Of a stretch of 64,000 bases of DNA, positions 25,993 to 35,394 are shown piece by piece. Position numbers and translations under genes: made by a program. Source of the DNA: Nocardia macrotermitis. Its GTDB lineage: Bacteria; Actinomycetota; Actinomycetes; Mycobacteriales; Mycobacteriaceae. The stretch spans positions 62,001 through 126,000 of the forward strand of contig NZ_WEGK01000001.1 in the NCBI RefSeq assembly GCF_009604405.1. Direction: 5' to 3'. Every line of letters begins with the position of its first letter. Positions within the stretch are counted from its first letter, which is position 1. The notes beneath the pieces were generated by a model, which ran no database searches, was not told the DNA's origin, and saw only the letters and a program-made list of their open reading frames with translations.

Positions 25993-27165
25993 TCAGACGC
26001 CGAGCGCGCCCAGGGAGTCGTGATCGTCGATCGCGGTGGTGATGCGTTTCAGCAACGTCAGGCAGGTCTCGTTGGACTGCATCCGCGGCTGATACGCCGC
26101 CCGCCCGATCGTGAAAGCCCAAGCGGCATAGGCGAACATCGACTGCTGACGATACAGCAGCCAGGCGTCGTCGAACGCCGGCGCCGCACCACCGGCCGCG
26201 GCCAGCTCCGCCAGATACGCCCGCAGCAGATCGCGATCCCAGGCGCGGCGATCGTCGGGCTCGCAACCGGAATTGACGGTGTAGGCGAAGTCGTGCGCCC
26301 AGCCGCCGCGCATCACCACCTGCCAGTCCACGTAGCCCATCCGGCCCTCGCGGGTGCGGTAGGTCTGCCCGATGTGCGGATCGCCGTGCAGCAGCGTCGG
26401 CGGGATGTCCTCGGTCGCGATGGTGATGGCCCGTTCGACACCGGCCCACAGCCGGTTCGCCTGCCCGTGCAGGGTCTCCGGCACCACCTCCTGCGCGCGG
26501 ACCAGACCGACCTCGCAGCGTTTGCGCATATCGATCGCGGCCAGGTAGGCGTCGAGCATGTAGGCCGGGGTGTTGAGCACCTCGATCGCGGGGTTCTCCC
26601 AGAACGTCCCGTGCAGACGGGCCAGATTGCGCACCAGATCCTCGATCTGCTCGCGGCCGATCGGCGCGGTCGGTTCGCTGAACACCGCGCCCCGGGTCGC
26701 GGCGATATCCTCCATCAGCGCGATCGAACGCCAGGACGCGGCGTCGGAGGCGCCCCAATACCCGATCGGGGCTTCCATCTCCACGCGCGGCCGGAAATCC
26801 TTGAAGAAGCGGGTCTCGCCGTCGATCATCTTGCCGCCGCCGAGCAGGATGCGCTGACTGAACGCGGTGGTCGTCTTGGCGAACAACTCGCGCGGCAGGC
26901 CCGCCTCGATACCCGCGTCGTTGTATTCGACCCGGATCGCCACGCGCGTGGACGTGCCGCGGCTGCCGTTCGAATTCTCGAAGGACAGCACCCGCGCGCC
27001 GGGGACGTCGCGGCACAGCACTGCGGTCAGCCAGTCGGGGGTGACCGATTCGCCCGATACCGGAACATCGTGCAGCGCTCGGGCTTTCGGCCGCGTGACC
27101 GCCTCGCCCGCCATATGCGCACCGACCGTGACCGACCGCCCCAGCAACCAGAGTTTGTGGTTCAT
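25993..27165 (-). CDS. Phosphotransferase family protein (APH/ecdysteroid kinase-like)
   Basis: 390 aa from ATG 27165 with GAGG eight bases upstream. The protein-kinase-like catalytic loop is LLHGDPHIGQTY and the metal-binding segment GYVDWQVVMRGG, as in APH and ecdysteroid-kinase-like enzymes. Upstream, FAKTTTAFSQRILLGGGK carries the candidate ATP-binding Lys. Such genes in Mycobacteriales often occur near lipid or steroid genes. The substrate is unknown. A related protein lies at 59484-60671. Confidence 0.82.
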   Translation of the reverse strand: MNHKLWLLGRSVTVGAHMAGEAVTRPKARALHDVPVSGESVTPDWLTAVLCRDVPGARVLSFENSNGSRGTSTRVAIRVEYNDAGIEAGLPRELFAKTTTAFSQRILLGGGKMIDGETRFFKDFRPRVEMEAPIGYWGASDAASWRSIALMEDIAATRGAVFSEPTAPIGREQIEDLVRNLARLHGTFWENPAIEVLNTPAYMLDAYLAAIDMRKRCEVGLVRAQEVVPETLHGQANRLWAGVERAITIATEDIPPTLLHGDPHIGQTYRTREGRMGYVDWQVVMRGGWAHDFAYTVNSGCEPDDRRAWDRDLLRAYLAELAAAGGAAPAFDDAWLLYRQQSMFAYAAWAFTIGRAAYQPRMQSNETCLTLLKRITTAIDDHDSLGALGV

Positions 27166-27410
27166 GTGCTCGCCTCGATTCCGAACTACGACATCACCGA
27201 CACACCCCGTCGACCCACGGCCGACGACCGCAGACAGTACCGTAGCCGGTCGGAATTGGTTGCCCTCCAAGGAAATTGCCCTGCATTCAGCGTCGATGCA
27301 GAAATTTCCCAGTACTGGCGACCTCTTGACGGATCGGTTCCAACGATCCCGGATATTCGAATCTCGTTCCCGAACAGCGGAACTCGCGTGCCCAGCTCCG
27401 GCGGGTGCGT

Positions 27411-28124
27411 TCAGCCGGGCAGATTCGCGAGAATTTCCTGTCCGGTGGCCCGCATGTGCCGGGCGGCCAGTTCGGCGGCACGTTCGGCGTCACCGGTCGC
27501 CACGGCCTCGGTGATCGCGGCGTGTTCGTCGAAGATCCGGTGCCCGTCGTCGCTGTGCCGCAGCAGGCACTGCACCCGCCCGCGCAGTGGTGCCAGCACC
27601 CCGTCGAGGACCTCGTTGGCCGCCAGGCGGGAAATCTCCTCGTGCAGCGACATATTCACGCCGTCGGAGACCGGACGACCGCCACCGGCCAGCCCGGCGC
27701 GGCCGATCTCGAGCAGTTCGCGCAGCCGCCGCGCACCGGCCGGGGTGATCGACCGCGCCGCCTGTCGCGCGGCCAATGCCTCGAGGGTCTCGCAGACGTC
27801 GAACAGATGCGCCACCGAGACCGGATCCAGCGACCGCACCCGGACCTGCCGCCCGCGCACCTCGACATACCCCTCCGACTCCAGCAGTCGCACCGCCTCC
27901 CGGATCGGCACCCGCGAAATCCCCAGTGCCGCAGCGACATCCTGCTCGTACAGCCGCATCCCGGGCGCGAGCCGACCCTCGACGATCCACTCCCGCAACA
28001 CATCCCGCACCCGGGCGCGCAGCGGCGGCGTCCCGGGACCGCATCGATGCAGCGCGCCGCGCAGCCCGGGCGACACCGCCGGAAGCGGCGCGTGACCGGG
28101 AACGACTGCTGCGGAAAACTCCAT
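27411..28124 (-). CDS. GntR family regulator, FadR/FCD subfamily
   Basis: 237 aa from ATG 28124 (MEFSAAVVPG); the frame is open to 28259, but those codons would cover the GTATAC operator. The winged helix contains LYEQDVAAALGISRVPIREAVRLLESEGYV broken here only by normal variation. The C-terminal helical FCD domain includes His residues (LHEEISR and ARHM) that usually bind a metal and a carboxylate effector. It is divergent from the deacetylase-permease operon and likely controls it. Confidence 0.9.
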   Translation of the reverse strand: MEFSAAVVPGHAPLPAVSPGLRGALHRCGPGTPPLRARVRDVLREWIVEGRLAPGMRLYEQDVAAALGISRVPIREAVRLLESEGYVEVRGRQVRVRSLDPVSVAHLFDVCETLEALAARQAARSITPAGARRLRELLEIGRAGLAGGGRPVSDGVNMSLHEEISRLAANEVLDGVLAPLRGRVQCLLRHSDDGHRIFDEHAAITEAVATGDAERAAELAARHMRATGQEILANLPG

Positions 28125-28189
28125 ATCCCTTGTTAACACCGGAATGCTAAGTGTTCGCGCCGTTCGTGTTTCGGGCATGTTTCCGGCTT

Positions 28190-28211
28190 CGTATACCTGC
28201 CGAAGTATACG
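28190..28211. promoter_or_regulatory. Paired GTATAC sites, probable GntR operator
   Basis: CGTATAC (28190-28196) and GTATACG (28205-28211) form a 7-8-7 inverted repeat midway between the divergent gntR and deacetylase starts. GTATAC-like palindromes are typical of FadR-subfamily GntR operators. The two sites are 14 bp apart. Confidence 0.65.
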
Positions 28212-28294
28212 TCGCAATTCATTGACTTCGACTATTCGCAATTCCCAGAATATCGGCATCGAAGTACGCGGACCGATACCGGAGGAACAGTTTC

Positions 28295-29236
28295 ATGAGT
28301 CCCGACGCACCCGATCGATCCGGTCCCGACCGCGATTTCGCCGGATACGGCCGCCGCGGCGCGCCGGTGCGCTGGCCCGGCGACGCCCGGGTCGCGGTCT
28401 GCCTGATCGTGAATTACGAATCCGGCGCGGAACGCTCCTACTGGGCCGGTGACGACCGCAACGAACCACCCCAGGAATTCGGCTATCCCGCGCCCGCGAT
28501 CCGCGATCTGGGCAACGAGTCGATCTTCGAATACGGCAGCCGGACCGGGGTGTGGCGATTGCAGCGCCTGCTGGATCGGTACCGGCTGCGGGCCACTTTC
28601 CACGGCTGCGCCCGCGCCTTCGAACTGGTTCCCGAGGTCGGGGCGTACATCGCCGAGGCCGGGCACGAGGTGTGCGCGCACGGGTGGCGCTGGGAGGAGG
28701 TCAGCCGGCTGCCGCGCGAGGTGGAACGCGAGCACATCGCGCTGGCGGTGGACTCGATCCGGCGCACCTGCGGGCAGCGGCCGGTCGGCTGGTACAGCAA
28801 ATGCCCGCCCTCACTCAGCACCCGCGAATTACTGGTCGAGGAAGGCGGATTCCGTTACGACAGCGATTCCTTCGCCGATGACGTACCGTATTTCACCCGC
28901 GTCGGCGACAAGCGGCATCTGGTGATTCCGTACACCTTCGTCACGAATGATTCGCACTTCCATCCCGGACAGGCATATTCGTCTCCGGCCGATTTCCTGG
29001 ACAGTTGCCGCCGCACCTTCGATATGCTCTGGGCCGAAGGCGAGCAGCGCCCGCAGCTGATGTCGGTCGGGCTGCATCCGCGGCTGGCCGGACAGCCCGG
29101 ACGCGCACACGCCCTCCAGGCGTTCCTGGAGCACTGCCTCGAACGCGGCTCGGTCTGGTTCGCCCGCAAGGCCGATATCGCGGACTGGTGCTACGACCAC
29201 GCCGAAGAACTCGAACTCTCCAGGCAGGCAGCATGA
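28295..29236 (+). CDS. Polysaccharide deacetylase family protein, PuuE-like (copy 1)
   Basis: 313 aa from ATG 28295 with GGAGG nine bases upstream. It follows the PuuE/imidase branch of the NodB fold. Features are RVAVCLIVNYESGAE, EYGSRTGVWRLQRLLDRY, AHGWRWEE and GFRYDSD, and MSVGLHPRLAGQPGRA near the end. In this branch the usual metal-binding DD pair is replaced (NYE), and members open cyclic amides such as allantoin or imides rather than deacetylating sugars. It overlaps the MFS gene by four bases. A diverged copy sits at the operon end. Confidence 0.85.
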   Translation: MSPDAPDRSGPDRDFAGYGRRGAPVRWPGDARVAVCLIVNYESGAERSYWAGDDRNEPPQEFGYPAPAIRDLGNESIFEYGSRTGVWRLQRLLDRYRLRATFHGCARAFELVPEVGAYIAEAGHEVCAHGWRWEEVSRLPREVEREHIALAVDSIRRTCGQRPVGWYSKCPPSLSTRELLVEEGGFRYDSDSFADDVPYFTRVGDKRHLVIPYTFVTNDSHFHPGQAYSSPADFLDSCRRTFDMLWAEGEQRPQLMSVGLHPRLAGQPGRAHALQAFLEHCLERGSVWFARKADIADWCYDHAEELELSRQAA

Positions 29237-30552
29237 TTCGCACATCCACGCCGTCCGATGCGACGACGTTCGCGCCGCTGACCCCGCGCCGGGTCACCTA
29301 CACCACCGCCGTGGCGTTCCTGGCCTGGACGCTGGCGGTCTACGACCAGATCACCTTCGGCAATCTGCTGCCGGTGATCGGTGACGACTTCTCCTGGTCG
29401 TCGAGTACGAGTTCCTATGTGGCCACGGCGGTTTCGGCGGGTTCGATGCTGATCGCGCTCACCGTCGGACCGGTGATCGACCGGCTCGGCCGCCGTCCGG
29501 CGCTGCTGATCACCACCTCCGGCGCGGCGGTCAGCTCCGGGTTGGCCGCGCTGGCGATCGGGCCGATCAGCCTGGTGTTCACGCGCGCACTGTCCGGTTT
29601 CGGCGCGGCCGAGCAGTCGGTCAACGCCGCGTACCTCAACGAGATCTACGGCCCGCGTCGCAAGGGGCTGATGTACGCGATGGTGCAGGCGGGATGGCCG
29701 GTCGGAGTGATGCTGTCGGCCGGGCTGGCCGCGGTGCTCGAGCCGGTCGTGGGGTGGCGTGGAGTGTTCGCGGTGGCGACGTTCCCGCTGCTGGTGATCC
29801 TGTTGTTGCGCACCGGATTACGCGAGTCGCCCCACTTCCTGAAGATGCGGCGGCTGCGCGAATTGCGTTCCACCGGAAGGACTTCCGAGGCCGCCACGCT
29901 CGCCCTCGAGTGGGGTATCGAACAGCCCGGCACGAGCCGGGTCACCTACGCCGAACTGCTGCGCGGGCGGCTGCTGCGGCCGACGATCGTGCTGTGCCTG
30001 GCGTTCTTCGTCAAGCTGATCGCCGATTCGCAGCTGACGGTGCTGGCCACCACGGTGCTGCGCGACGTCAAGGGCGTATCGATCGCCGGTGCGCTGTGGA
30101 TGGTGGTCGTCGCGAATCTCGTTGCGATAGCGGGATATCTGGCGCTCGGACATCTCGGCGACCGGATCGGACGCCGGGAGACGGTGATCCTCGCGCAGTG
30201 CGCCGCCGCGATCTCGACCGCCTGGCTGCTGTTCGCCGCGCACGGTACCGCGGGCGTGCTGATCGCCTACTCCGCGACGCTGTTCTTCGCCCAGGGCGCG
30301 GCCGCACCGCTGTTCACCTATCTCGGCGAGGTGTTCCCCACCCGGGTGCGCGGTAGCGGCGCGGCGCTGGTGGGCGCGGTCGGGCCACTCGGCGGGATCG
30401 TCGGGCCACTGCTGTACGGCGGGTTGCAGGATGCCGGATGGACCGCGACGGCCGCGGCCGGATCAGGGGTGCTGGCCTGCGTGGTCGCCGCCGCGCTGAT
30501 GTTCGGCGCGCCGCGGGTGCGTCCCGGCACGGTGCTCGAGGCGGGTGCGTGA
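29233..30552 (+). CDS. MFS transporter, aromatic acid/metabolite:H+ symporter type
   Basis: 439 aa, 12 predicted membrane helices. The ATG 29233 overlaps the deacetylase stop (ATGA). The conserved loop between helices 2 and 3 reads GPVIDRLGRRPALL. The second-half equivalent is GHLGDRIGRRETVI. FGAAEQSVNAAYLNEIYGPRRKG resembles the sugar/benzoate porter branch. It probably imports the substrate or a product of the neighbouring hydrolases. Confidence 0.9.
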   Translation: MIRTSTPSDATTFAPLTPRRVTYTTAVAFLAWTLAVYDQITFGNLLPVIGDDFSWSSSTSSYVATAVSAGSMLIALTVGPVIDRLGRRPALLITTSGAAVSSGLAALAIGPISLVFTRALSGFGAAEQSVNAAYLNEIYGPRRKGLMYAMVQAGWPVGVMLSAGLAAVLEPVVGWRGVFAVATFPLLVILLLRTGLRESPHFLKMRRLRELRSTGRTSEAATLALEWGIEQPGTSRVTYAELLRGRLLRPTIVLCLAFFVKLIADSQLTVLATTVLRDVKGVSIAGALWMVVVANLVAIAGYLALGHLGDRIGRRETVILAQCAAAISTAWLLFAAHGTAGVLIAYSATLFFAQGAAAPLFTYLGEVFPTRVRGSGAALVGAVGPLGGIVGPLLYGGLQDAGWTATAAAGSGVLACVVAAALMFGAPRVRPGTVLEAGA

Positions 30553-30980
30553 TGGGCATCGACTATTCGATTCCGTGCCGTCGGCTGCTCACCGAGGTCG
30601 CGGCCTCGCGGGTCACCGTGCGGCTCGTGGACGAGAGCGGTTTTCCCGAACTGGTCACCGAGCAGTGCGCGGCGGGCGTGCCCTCGATGCGCACCGCCTC
30701 GCGGATCAATCCGGCCGATTTCCCCACCTATCGCCATCTGGTCGAGACCGGTGAGCTGCTGGTCCAGTCCGACACCAGAACCGATCCGATCCGTCCGCCG
30801 CGGTCGCTGATCGACGAATTACGGGTCTACGCACAGATTTTGGCGCCGATCCGCCACCGCGGCGAGGTGGTCGGCACCCTCTCGGTCCACTTCCAGGACC
30901 ATCCCCGGCAGTTCTCCGACGCCGATGTCGCCGCGGTGCGTGGCTGCCGGGACCACATCGAATCCACCCTCGCCCGATAG
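30552..30980 (+). CDS. GAF domain protein
   Basis: 142 aa. The start ATG 30552 overlaps the MFS stop (TGATG). Nearly the whole protein is one GAF-like domain: ASRVTVRLVDESGFPELVTEQ, then ELRVYAQILAPIRHRGEVVG and TLSVHFQDHPRQFSDADVAAV. GAF domains bind small ligands. A free-standing GAF protein inside a transport-hydrolase operon may sense the substrate or assist an enzyme, though no output domain is present. Confidence 0.8.
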   Translation: MGIDYSIPCRRLLTEVAASRVTVRLVDESGFPELVTEQCAAGVPSMRTASRINPADFPTYRHLVETGELLVQSDTRTDPIRPPRSLIDELRVYAQILAPIRHRGEVVGTLSVHFQDHPRQFSDADVAAVRGCRDHIESTLAR

Positions 30981-30997
30981 ATCCTCCAGGAGTTCTC

Positions 30998-32437
30998 ATG
31001 TCCACCTCACCACCGGTCAGCGCGCGGCTGCACAACGCGGATCTGGCCCCCGCGACGACCCGGGATTGGAACGGGTACAGCGTGTTCGCGCTGTGGATGT
31101 CGGTGCTGCACAACGTCGGCGCCTACACCTTCGCGATCGGATTCTTCTTCCGCGGGCTCGGTATCTGGACGGTACTGGCCGCCATGGCGGTCGCCCTGGT
31201 CATCGTCTATGTGCTGATGAATCTCAGTGGCGCGATCGGGCAGCGCACCGGCGTGCCGTACCCGGTCGTGGCGCGCCTCTCGTTCGGGGTGTTCGGCGCG
31301 AATCTGCCCGCGCTGATTCGCGGGGTGCTGGCGGTGTTCTGGTACGGCGTGCAGACCTATCTGGGGTCGGTGGCGGTGTCGGCGCTGGCGTTGCGGCTGG
31401 CGCCGGGACTCGAATCCTGGAACGCGCACAAGCTGCTGGGCCTGTCGGGGCTGGGCTGGTGCTGCTTCCTGGCGCTGTGGGTGCTGCAACTGCTGGTCGT
31501 GCGGCACGGTATGGAAGCCGTTCGCAGATACCAGAATTGGGCCGGACCGGCGGTGTATCTGGTGATGTTCGTGCTGCTGGCCTGGGTGCTGATCCGCACC
31601 GACGGCGCGCCGGGTGTGGAGGTCTCCCCCGATCGGGTGCACGGCGGGTCGGTGGTGTTGCAGTTCGCGTCGATCGTCGGACTGATCGTGGCGTTCTTCG
31701 GTACGTTCCTGCTCAATATCAGCGATTTCACCCGGTCGAGTCCGTCGCCGCGCTCGATGCGCCGGGCCAATCTGTGGGGTCTGCCGGTGAACTTCCTGGT
31801 GTTCGCGGTGACGGTCGCGATCGTCACCACCGGCAGCGCGAAACTGTTCGGACAGGCGGTGACCGATCCGATCGAACTCGTGCAGCGCATCGACAACACC
31901 CCCGTGCTGATCTTCGCCACGATCATCTTCACCATCGCCACGATCGGCGTGAACGTCGCCGCCAACGTGGTGTCCCCGGCGTTCGACTTCTCCAATATCG
32001 CGCCGAAGTACATCACCTTCGAACGCGGCGGCATGCTCGCGGCGATCGGCTCGATCCTGGTGTGCCCGTGGGCGTTGTACTCGAGTCCGGTGGTGGTCGA
32101 CTACTTCATCGGCGGTCTGGGCGCGTTGCTCGGGCCGTTGTTCGGGGTGATCGTCACCGATTTCTATCTGGTGCGGCGTGGGCGCGTGGACGTCGCGGCG
32201 CTGTATGTCGAAGGGGGCGGTCCCTATTGGTATCGGCGCGGGGTGAATCCGCGGGCGATGCTGGCGGCCGCGGCCGGTGCCGTGATCGCGATACCCGTGG
32301 CGTTGGTGCCGCAATGGCATGCGGCAGCGCCGTTCTCGTGGACGTTGGGCGCGGTCGTCGCCGCCGTGGTGTATCTCGCGGTGCGGCGTGGTGTGGTCGA
32401 TTCGGTTGATTCCGGACAGGAGCCCGCGCATGTCTGA
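30998..32437 (+). CDS. NCS1 nucleobase/hydantoin:cation symporter
   Basis: 479 aa from ATG 30998 with AGGAG five bases upstream, and about 12 membrane helices. The NCS1 signature is clear: NADLAPATTRDWNGYSVF at the start, then PYPVVARLSFGVFGAN and GVQTYLGSVAV. NISDFTRSS and NVVSPAFDFSNI follow. Relatives carry cytosine, uracil, allantoin or hydantoin (Mhp1). With two PuuE-like hydrolases in the same operon, a cyclic ureide or imide is the most likely cargo. Confidence 0.92.
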   Translation: MSTSPPVSARLHNADLAPATTRDWNGYSVFALWMSVLHNVGAYTFAIGFFFRGLGIWTVLAAMAVALVIVYVLMNLSGAIGQRTGVPYPVVARLSFGVFGANLPALIRGVLAVFWYGVQTYLGSVAVSALALRLAPGLESWNAHKLLGLSGLGWCCFLALWVLQLLVVRHGMEAVRRYQNWAGPAVYLVMFVLLAWVLIRTDGAPGVEVSPDRVHGGSVVLQFASIVGLIVAFFGTFLLNISDFTRSSPSPRSMRRANLWGLPVNFLVFAVTVAIVTTGSAKLFGQAVTDPIELVQRIDNTPVLIFATIIFTIATIGVNVAANVVSPAFDFSNIAPKYITFERGGMLAAIGSILVCPWALYSSPVVVDYFIGGLGALLGPLFGVIVTDFYLVRRGRVDVAALYVEGGGPYWYRRGVNPRAMLAAAAGAVIAIPVALVPQWHAAAPFSWTLGAVVAAVVYLAVRRGVVDSVDSGQEPAHV

Positions 32438-33368
32438 ACCGCAGAACGACACCCGAATCGCCGGGCCGCGAAGGGATTTCGTCGGCTACGGTCCCGTGCC
32501 ACCCAAGGTGGTGTGGCCCGGCGGGGCGCGGGTGGCGGTGAGCCTGGTGATCAACTACGAGGCCGGGGCCGAGTACAGCTTCGCCTCGGGGGACGGCCGG
32601 CGCGAGGCCGTGGGTGAGTTCGGGGTGGCGATAAATCCGACGCGTCCAGGGATTCGCGATCTGTGCGTGGAATCGGCGTTCGAGTACGAAAGCCGTTCGG
32701 GCACCTGGCGATTGGCCCGGATCCTGGACGAGTACGGGCTGCCCGCCACGGTCAACTGCTGCGGCCGGGCGTTGCTCGAGAATCCCGCACTGGGCGAATA
32801 CATTCGAACCAGCGGGCACGAACCGATGGCACACGGCTGGCGTTGGGAGGAACCGTGGCGGCTGTCCGAACAACAGGAACGCGAGGATATCGCCCGCGCC
32901 GTCACCACCATCGAAAAGCTTTGCGGGACAAGGCCAGTCGGCTGGCACTCGCGCTGCACACCGTCGGTGCACACGCGCGAACTGGTCGCAGCAGAAGGCG
33001 GATTCCTCTACGACTCCGACGCCTACAACGACGATCTGCCGTACTTCACCGACACCGCCGGCGGTTCGCATCTGGTCGTGCCGTACTCGCTGACGTTCAA
33101 CGACATGCGTTTCGCCTTCCCGGGTTTCGCCGATCCGACCTCCTTCACCCGTTACCTCACCATGGGCTTCGACGATCTCTGGGAGGAGGGCGCGACGCAT
33201 CCCCGGATGATGACGATCGGCCTGCACGGGCGTTGGGCGGGAATGCCCGGACGCTCCCGCGCGGTGCGCGAATTCCTCGAGCACGCGCTCGGACGCGGAC
33301 AGGTCTGGTTCGCGCGACGCGTCGATATCGCGCAGTGGTGGCTGGCCCACCACGCCGAGTTCGTCTGA
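32430..33368 (+). CDS. Polysaccharide deacetylase family protein, PuuE-like (copy 2)
   Basis: 312 aa. The ATG 32430 overlaps the permease end by eight bases, with AGGAG upstream. It is the same fold and branch as the gene at 28295, with the matching segments LVINYEAGAEYSF, AHGWRWEEPWR, GFLYDSDAYNDDLPYF and MTIGLHGRWAGMPGRS, but is clearly diverged. Two copies, each directly coupled to a different transporter, suggest two related substrates or two subunits. Confidence 0.85.
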   Translation: MSEPQNDTRIAGPRRDFVGYGPVPPKVVWPGGARVAVSLVINYEAGAEYSFASGDGRREAVGEFGVAINPTRPGIRDLCVESAFEYESRSGTWRLARILDEYGLPATVNCCGRALLENPALGEYIRTSGHEPMAHGWRWEEPWRLSEQQEREDIARAVTTIEKLCGTRPVGWHSRCTPSVHTRELVAAEGGFLYDSDAYNDDLPYFTDTAGGSHLVVPYSLTFNDMRFAFPGFADPTSFTRYLTMGFDDLWEEGATHPRMMTIGLHGRWAGMPGRSRAVREFLEHALGRGQVWFARRVDIAQWWLAHHAEFV

Positions 33369-33495
33369 GGTCGGCCGATTGCCCGCCCGCCGAGTTCGAG
33401 AATTTTGCTCCCAAAAGCAGAAATCATGTTCTAACTTCAGTGAGAGTCACGTTCTACCCGACCACCGGGGACGGACCCACCGAAGGGAGCCGACC

Positions 33496-33897
33496 ATGCC
33501 GCACGCACGTCCCGAGGATCTCGCCCCCGGCGGAGGCGGACGCTGGCCGTTCAGCGCCCGCGGCTTCGCCTCCGAACGCTGGGGCGACATGGAGGTCGGC
33601 TTCACCCGTGCGGCCGGGGCGCGCGACTGCACCGAGCTCTACCGGGCCGGCGGGATGCCCGGCGGCGTCTGCCCGTGCCCGCACTACGGCTACATCTTCT
33701 CCGGCACCATCCGCGCCACCTATCCCGGCACCGAGACCCCCGACGAAACCGCCACCGCGGGCGAGGCGTACTTCTTCCCCGCCGGTCACGTCCTGATCTA
33801 CGAGGAGGCCACCGAGGCGCTCGAGATCAACCCGGCCTTCGCCCTCGGGCAGTGCATGGACGCCATCGAACGGGCCGCGGCGCGCGGCGCGAAGTAA
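33496..33897 (+). CDS. Cupin-like hypothetical protein
   Basis: 133 aa from ATG 33496 with GGGAG seven bases upstream. Short strands and the segments PCPHYGYIFSGTIRATYPG and AGEAYFFPAGHVLIYEE are like a small single-domain cupin, where His/Tyr residues may bind a metal. The end is helical. It lies 127 bp after the deacetylase operon and could belong to it or be separate. Confidence 0.65.
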   Translation: MPHARPEDLAPGGGGRWPFSARGFASERWGDMEVGFTRAAGARDCTELYRAGGMPGGVCPCPHYGYIFSGTIRATYPGTETPDETATAGEAYFFPAGHVLIYEEATEALEINPAFALGQCMDAIERAAARGAK

Positions 33898-34040
33898 TCC
33901 CGGGACAGCCTGTCCGGCAAGCGAATTCCGGTCCGCAGCGCCCGGACGCCGCAATCGGGAGCACACACGGGCAGCAGACGCGGTCCCGTTGACCGGAACG
34001 CCTAGCGACCTGGACCGATCCCGGCATGATACTGGCGTTC

Positions 34041-34880
34041 ATGACCGACGCAACTGTTCCTCCCGATCCCGACCTGTCGAAATACGGTCCGTGGGCGGTG
34101 ATCGCCGGTGGCTCCGAAGGTGTCGGAGCCGAGTTCGCGCGGCAACTCGCCCACGCCGGAGTGAACCTGGTTCTGGTCGCGCGTAAACCGGGACCGCTGG
34201 CACGGGTCGCCGAGTCGTGCCGGGAGCTGGGTGTCGAAGTACGACCCCTCGCAGTCGATCTCACCGACGGCGGCGTCGAGGCGATCATCGAGACCACCGC
34301 GGACCTCGAGGTCGGCCTGCTGCTCTGCAATGCCGGGGCCAATACGCACAGCATGGAATTCCTGGACGGCGACCCACGCGAATTCCAGCGCGTGATCGAC
34401 CTGAATCTCACCGCGACGCTCACGCTCGTCCATCACTACGGACGTCTCCTGCGCGACCGGCGACGCGGCGGAATCCTGCTGGTCGGATCGCTCTCCGAGT
34501 ACGCCGGTTCGCTGCGGCACACCGTCTACGGCGGCGTGAAGGCGTTCGTGCGGATCTTCGGCGAGGGGTTGTGGCTCGAGCTGCGCGACCACGGCGTGGA
34601 TGTACTCACGCTGGTACTCGGCGTCACCCGCACACCGGCCATGGAGCGTGTCGGGCTGAACTTCGACGCGCCGGGCATGGTCGTCTCCGAGCCCGCCGAG
34701 GTCGCCCGCGAAGGTCTGGCGCGGCTGCCGCACGGCCCGGTGCACGTGGTCAGCGGCAACGAGAAGTCCGTCGCGTGGCGCACCGGCCCGGACCGCGCGA
34801 AGATCATCCTGACCACGCACAAGGCCATGACGAGGCTGATGGACGCCGAGCCGCCCGCCGGGGAGCCCCGCCGTGGATGA
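34041..34880 (+). CDS. SDR family oxidoreductase
   Basis: 279 aa from ATG 34041 (MTDATVPPDPD); ATG 34026 is in frame. The cofactor motif is AGGSEGVG, a Ser-for-Gly variant of the usual loop. LLCNAGAN, VGSLSEYAG and YGGVK supply the catalytic Asn, Ser, Tyr and Lys. The stop overlaps the next gene. No substrate can be named; similar proteins in Nocardia act on ketones or steroids. Confidence 0.88.
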   Translation: MTDATVPPDPDLSKYGPWAVIAGGSEGVGAEFARQLAHAGVNLVLVARKPGPLARVAESCRELGVEVRPLAVDLTDGGVEAIIETTADLEVGLLLCNAGANTHSMEFLDGDPREFQRVIDLNLTATLTLVHHYGRLLRDRRRGGILLVGSLSEYAGSLRHTVYGGVKAFVRIFGEGLWLELRDHGVDVLTLVLGVTRTPAMERVGLNFDAPGMVVSEPAEVAREGLARLPHGPVHVVSGNEKSVAWRTGPDRAKIILTTHKAMTRLMDAEPPAGEPRRG

Positions 34881-35340
34881 CGCCCTGGCCCGTCTCGAAC
34901 AACGTCTACAACGCGTCGAGGACGAACTCGCCATCCTGCGCCTGCTCACCTCCTACGGCCCACTGGCCGACGCCGGCAGCACCGACGCCGCCGAAATCTG
35001 GTCCCAGGACGGCGAATACGACGTCGACGGCTGGCACATGCGCGGTCGCGACGAGGTGCGCGCGATGATCCGATCCGAGGCGCACCACCGCATCATCGAC
35101 TCCGGCAGCGCGCACTTCTTCGGCCCACCCAGCATCACCCTCGACGGCGACGAGGCCGTAGCGGTCTGTGAGTCGATTCTGGTGCGGCACAACGACGACG
35201 GGCCCTACATCTGGCGCGCCGGAGCACATCGTATCCGGCTGCGGCGGACCTCCGAGGGCTGGCGCGTCACGCACCGGATCAGCCGCCCACTCGACGGCAG
35301 TGCGGTGACCCGGCAGATCCTGACCGGACGGAACGACTGA
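34873..35340 (+). CDS. NTF2/SnoaL-like protein
   Basis: 155 aa with GTG start at 34873, overlapping the SDR stop by eight bases, so probably co-translated. The fold is read from an N-terminal helical part (LARLEQRLQRVEDELAILRL), then FGPPSITLDGDEAVAVCESI and YIWRAGAHRIRLRRTSEGWRV split by turns. This pattern is typical of the NTF2-like fold used by SnoaL cyclases, dehydratases and ketosteroid isomerases. Coupling with an SDR suggests two steps on one substrate. Confidence 0.82.
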   Translation: MDDALARLEQRLQRVEDELAILRLLTSYGPLADAGSTDAAEIWSQDGEYDVDGWHMRGRDEVRAMIRSEAHHRIIDSGSAHFFGPPSITLDGDEAVAVCESILVRHNDDGPYIWRAGAHRIRLRRTSEGWRVTHRISRPLDGSAVTRQILTGRND

Positions 35341-35394
35341 GCGAAGCGAGCCGCGGTTTTGCGCCACAAGGCGTTTCACCGCGTCTCGCGTGCG

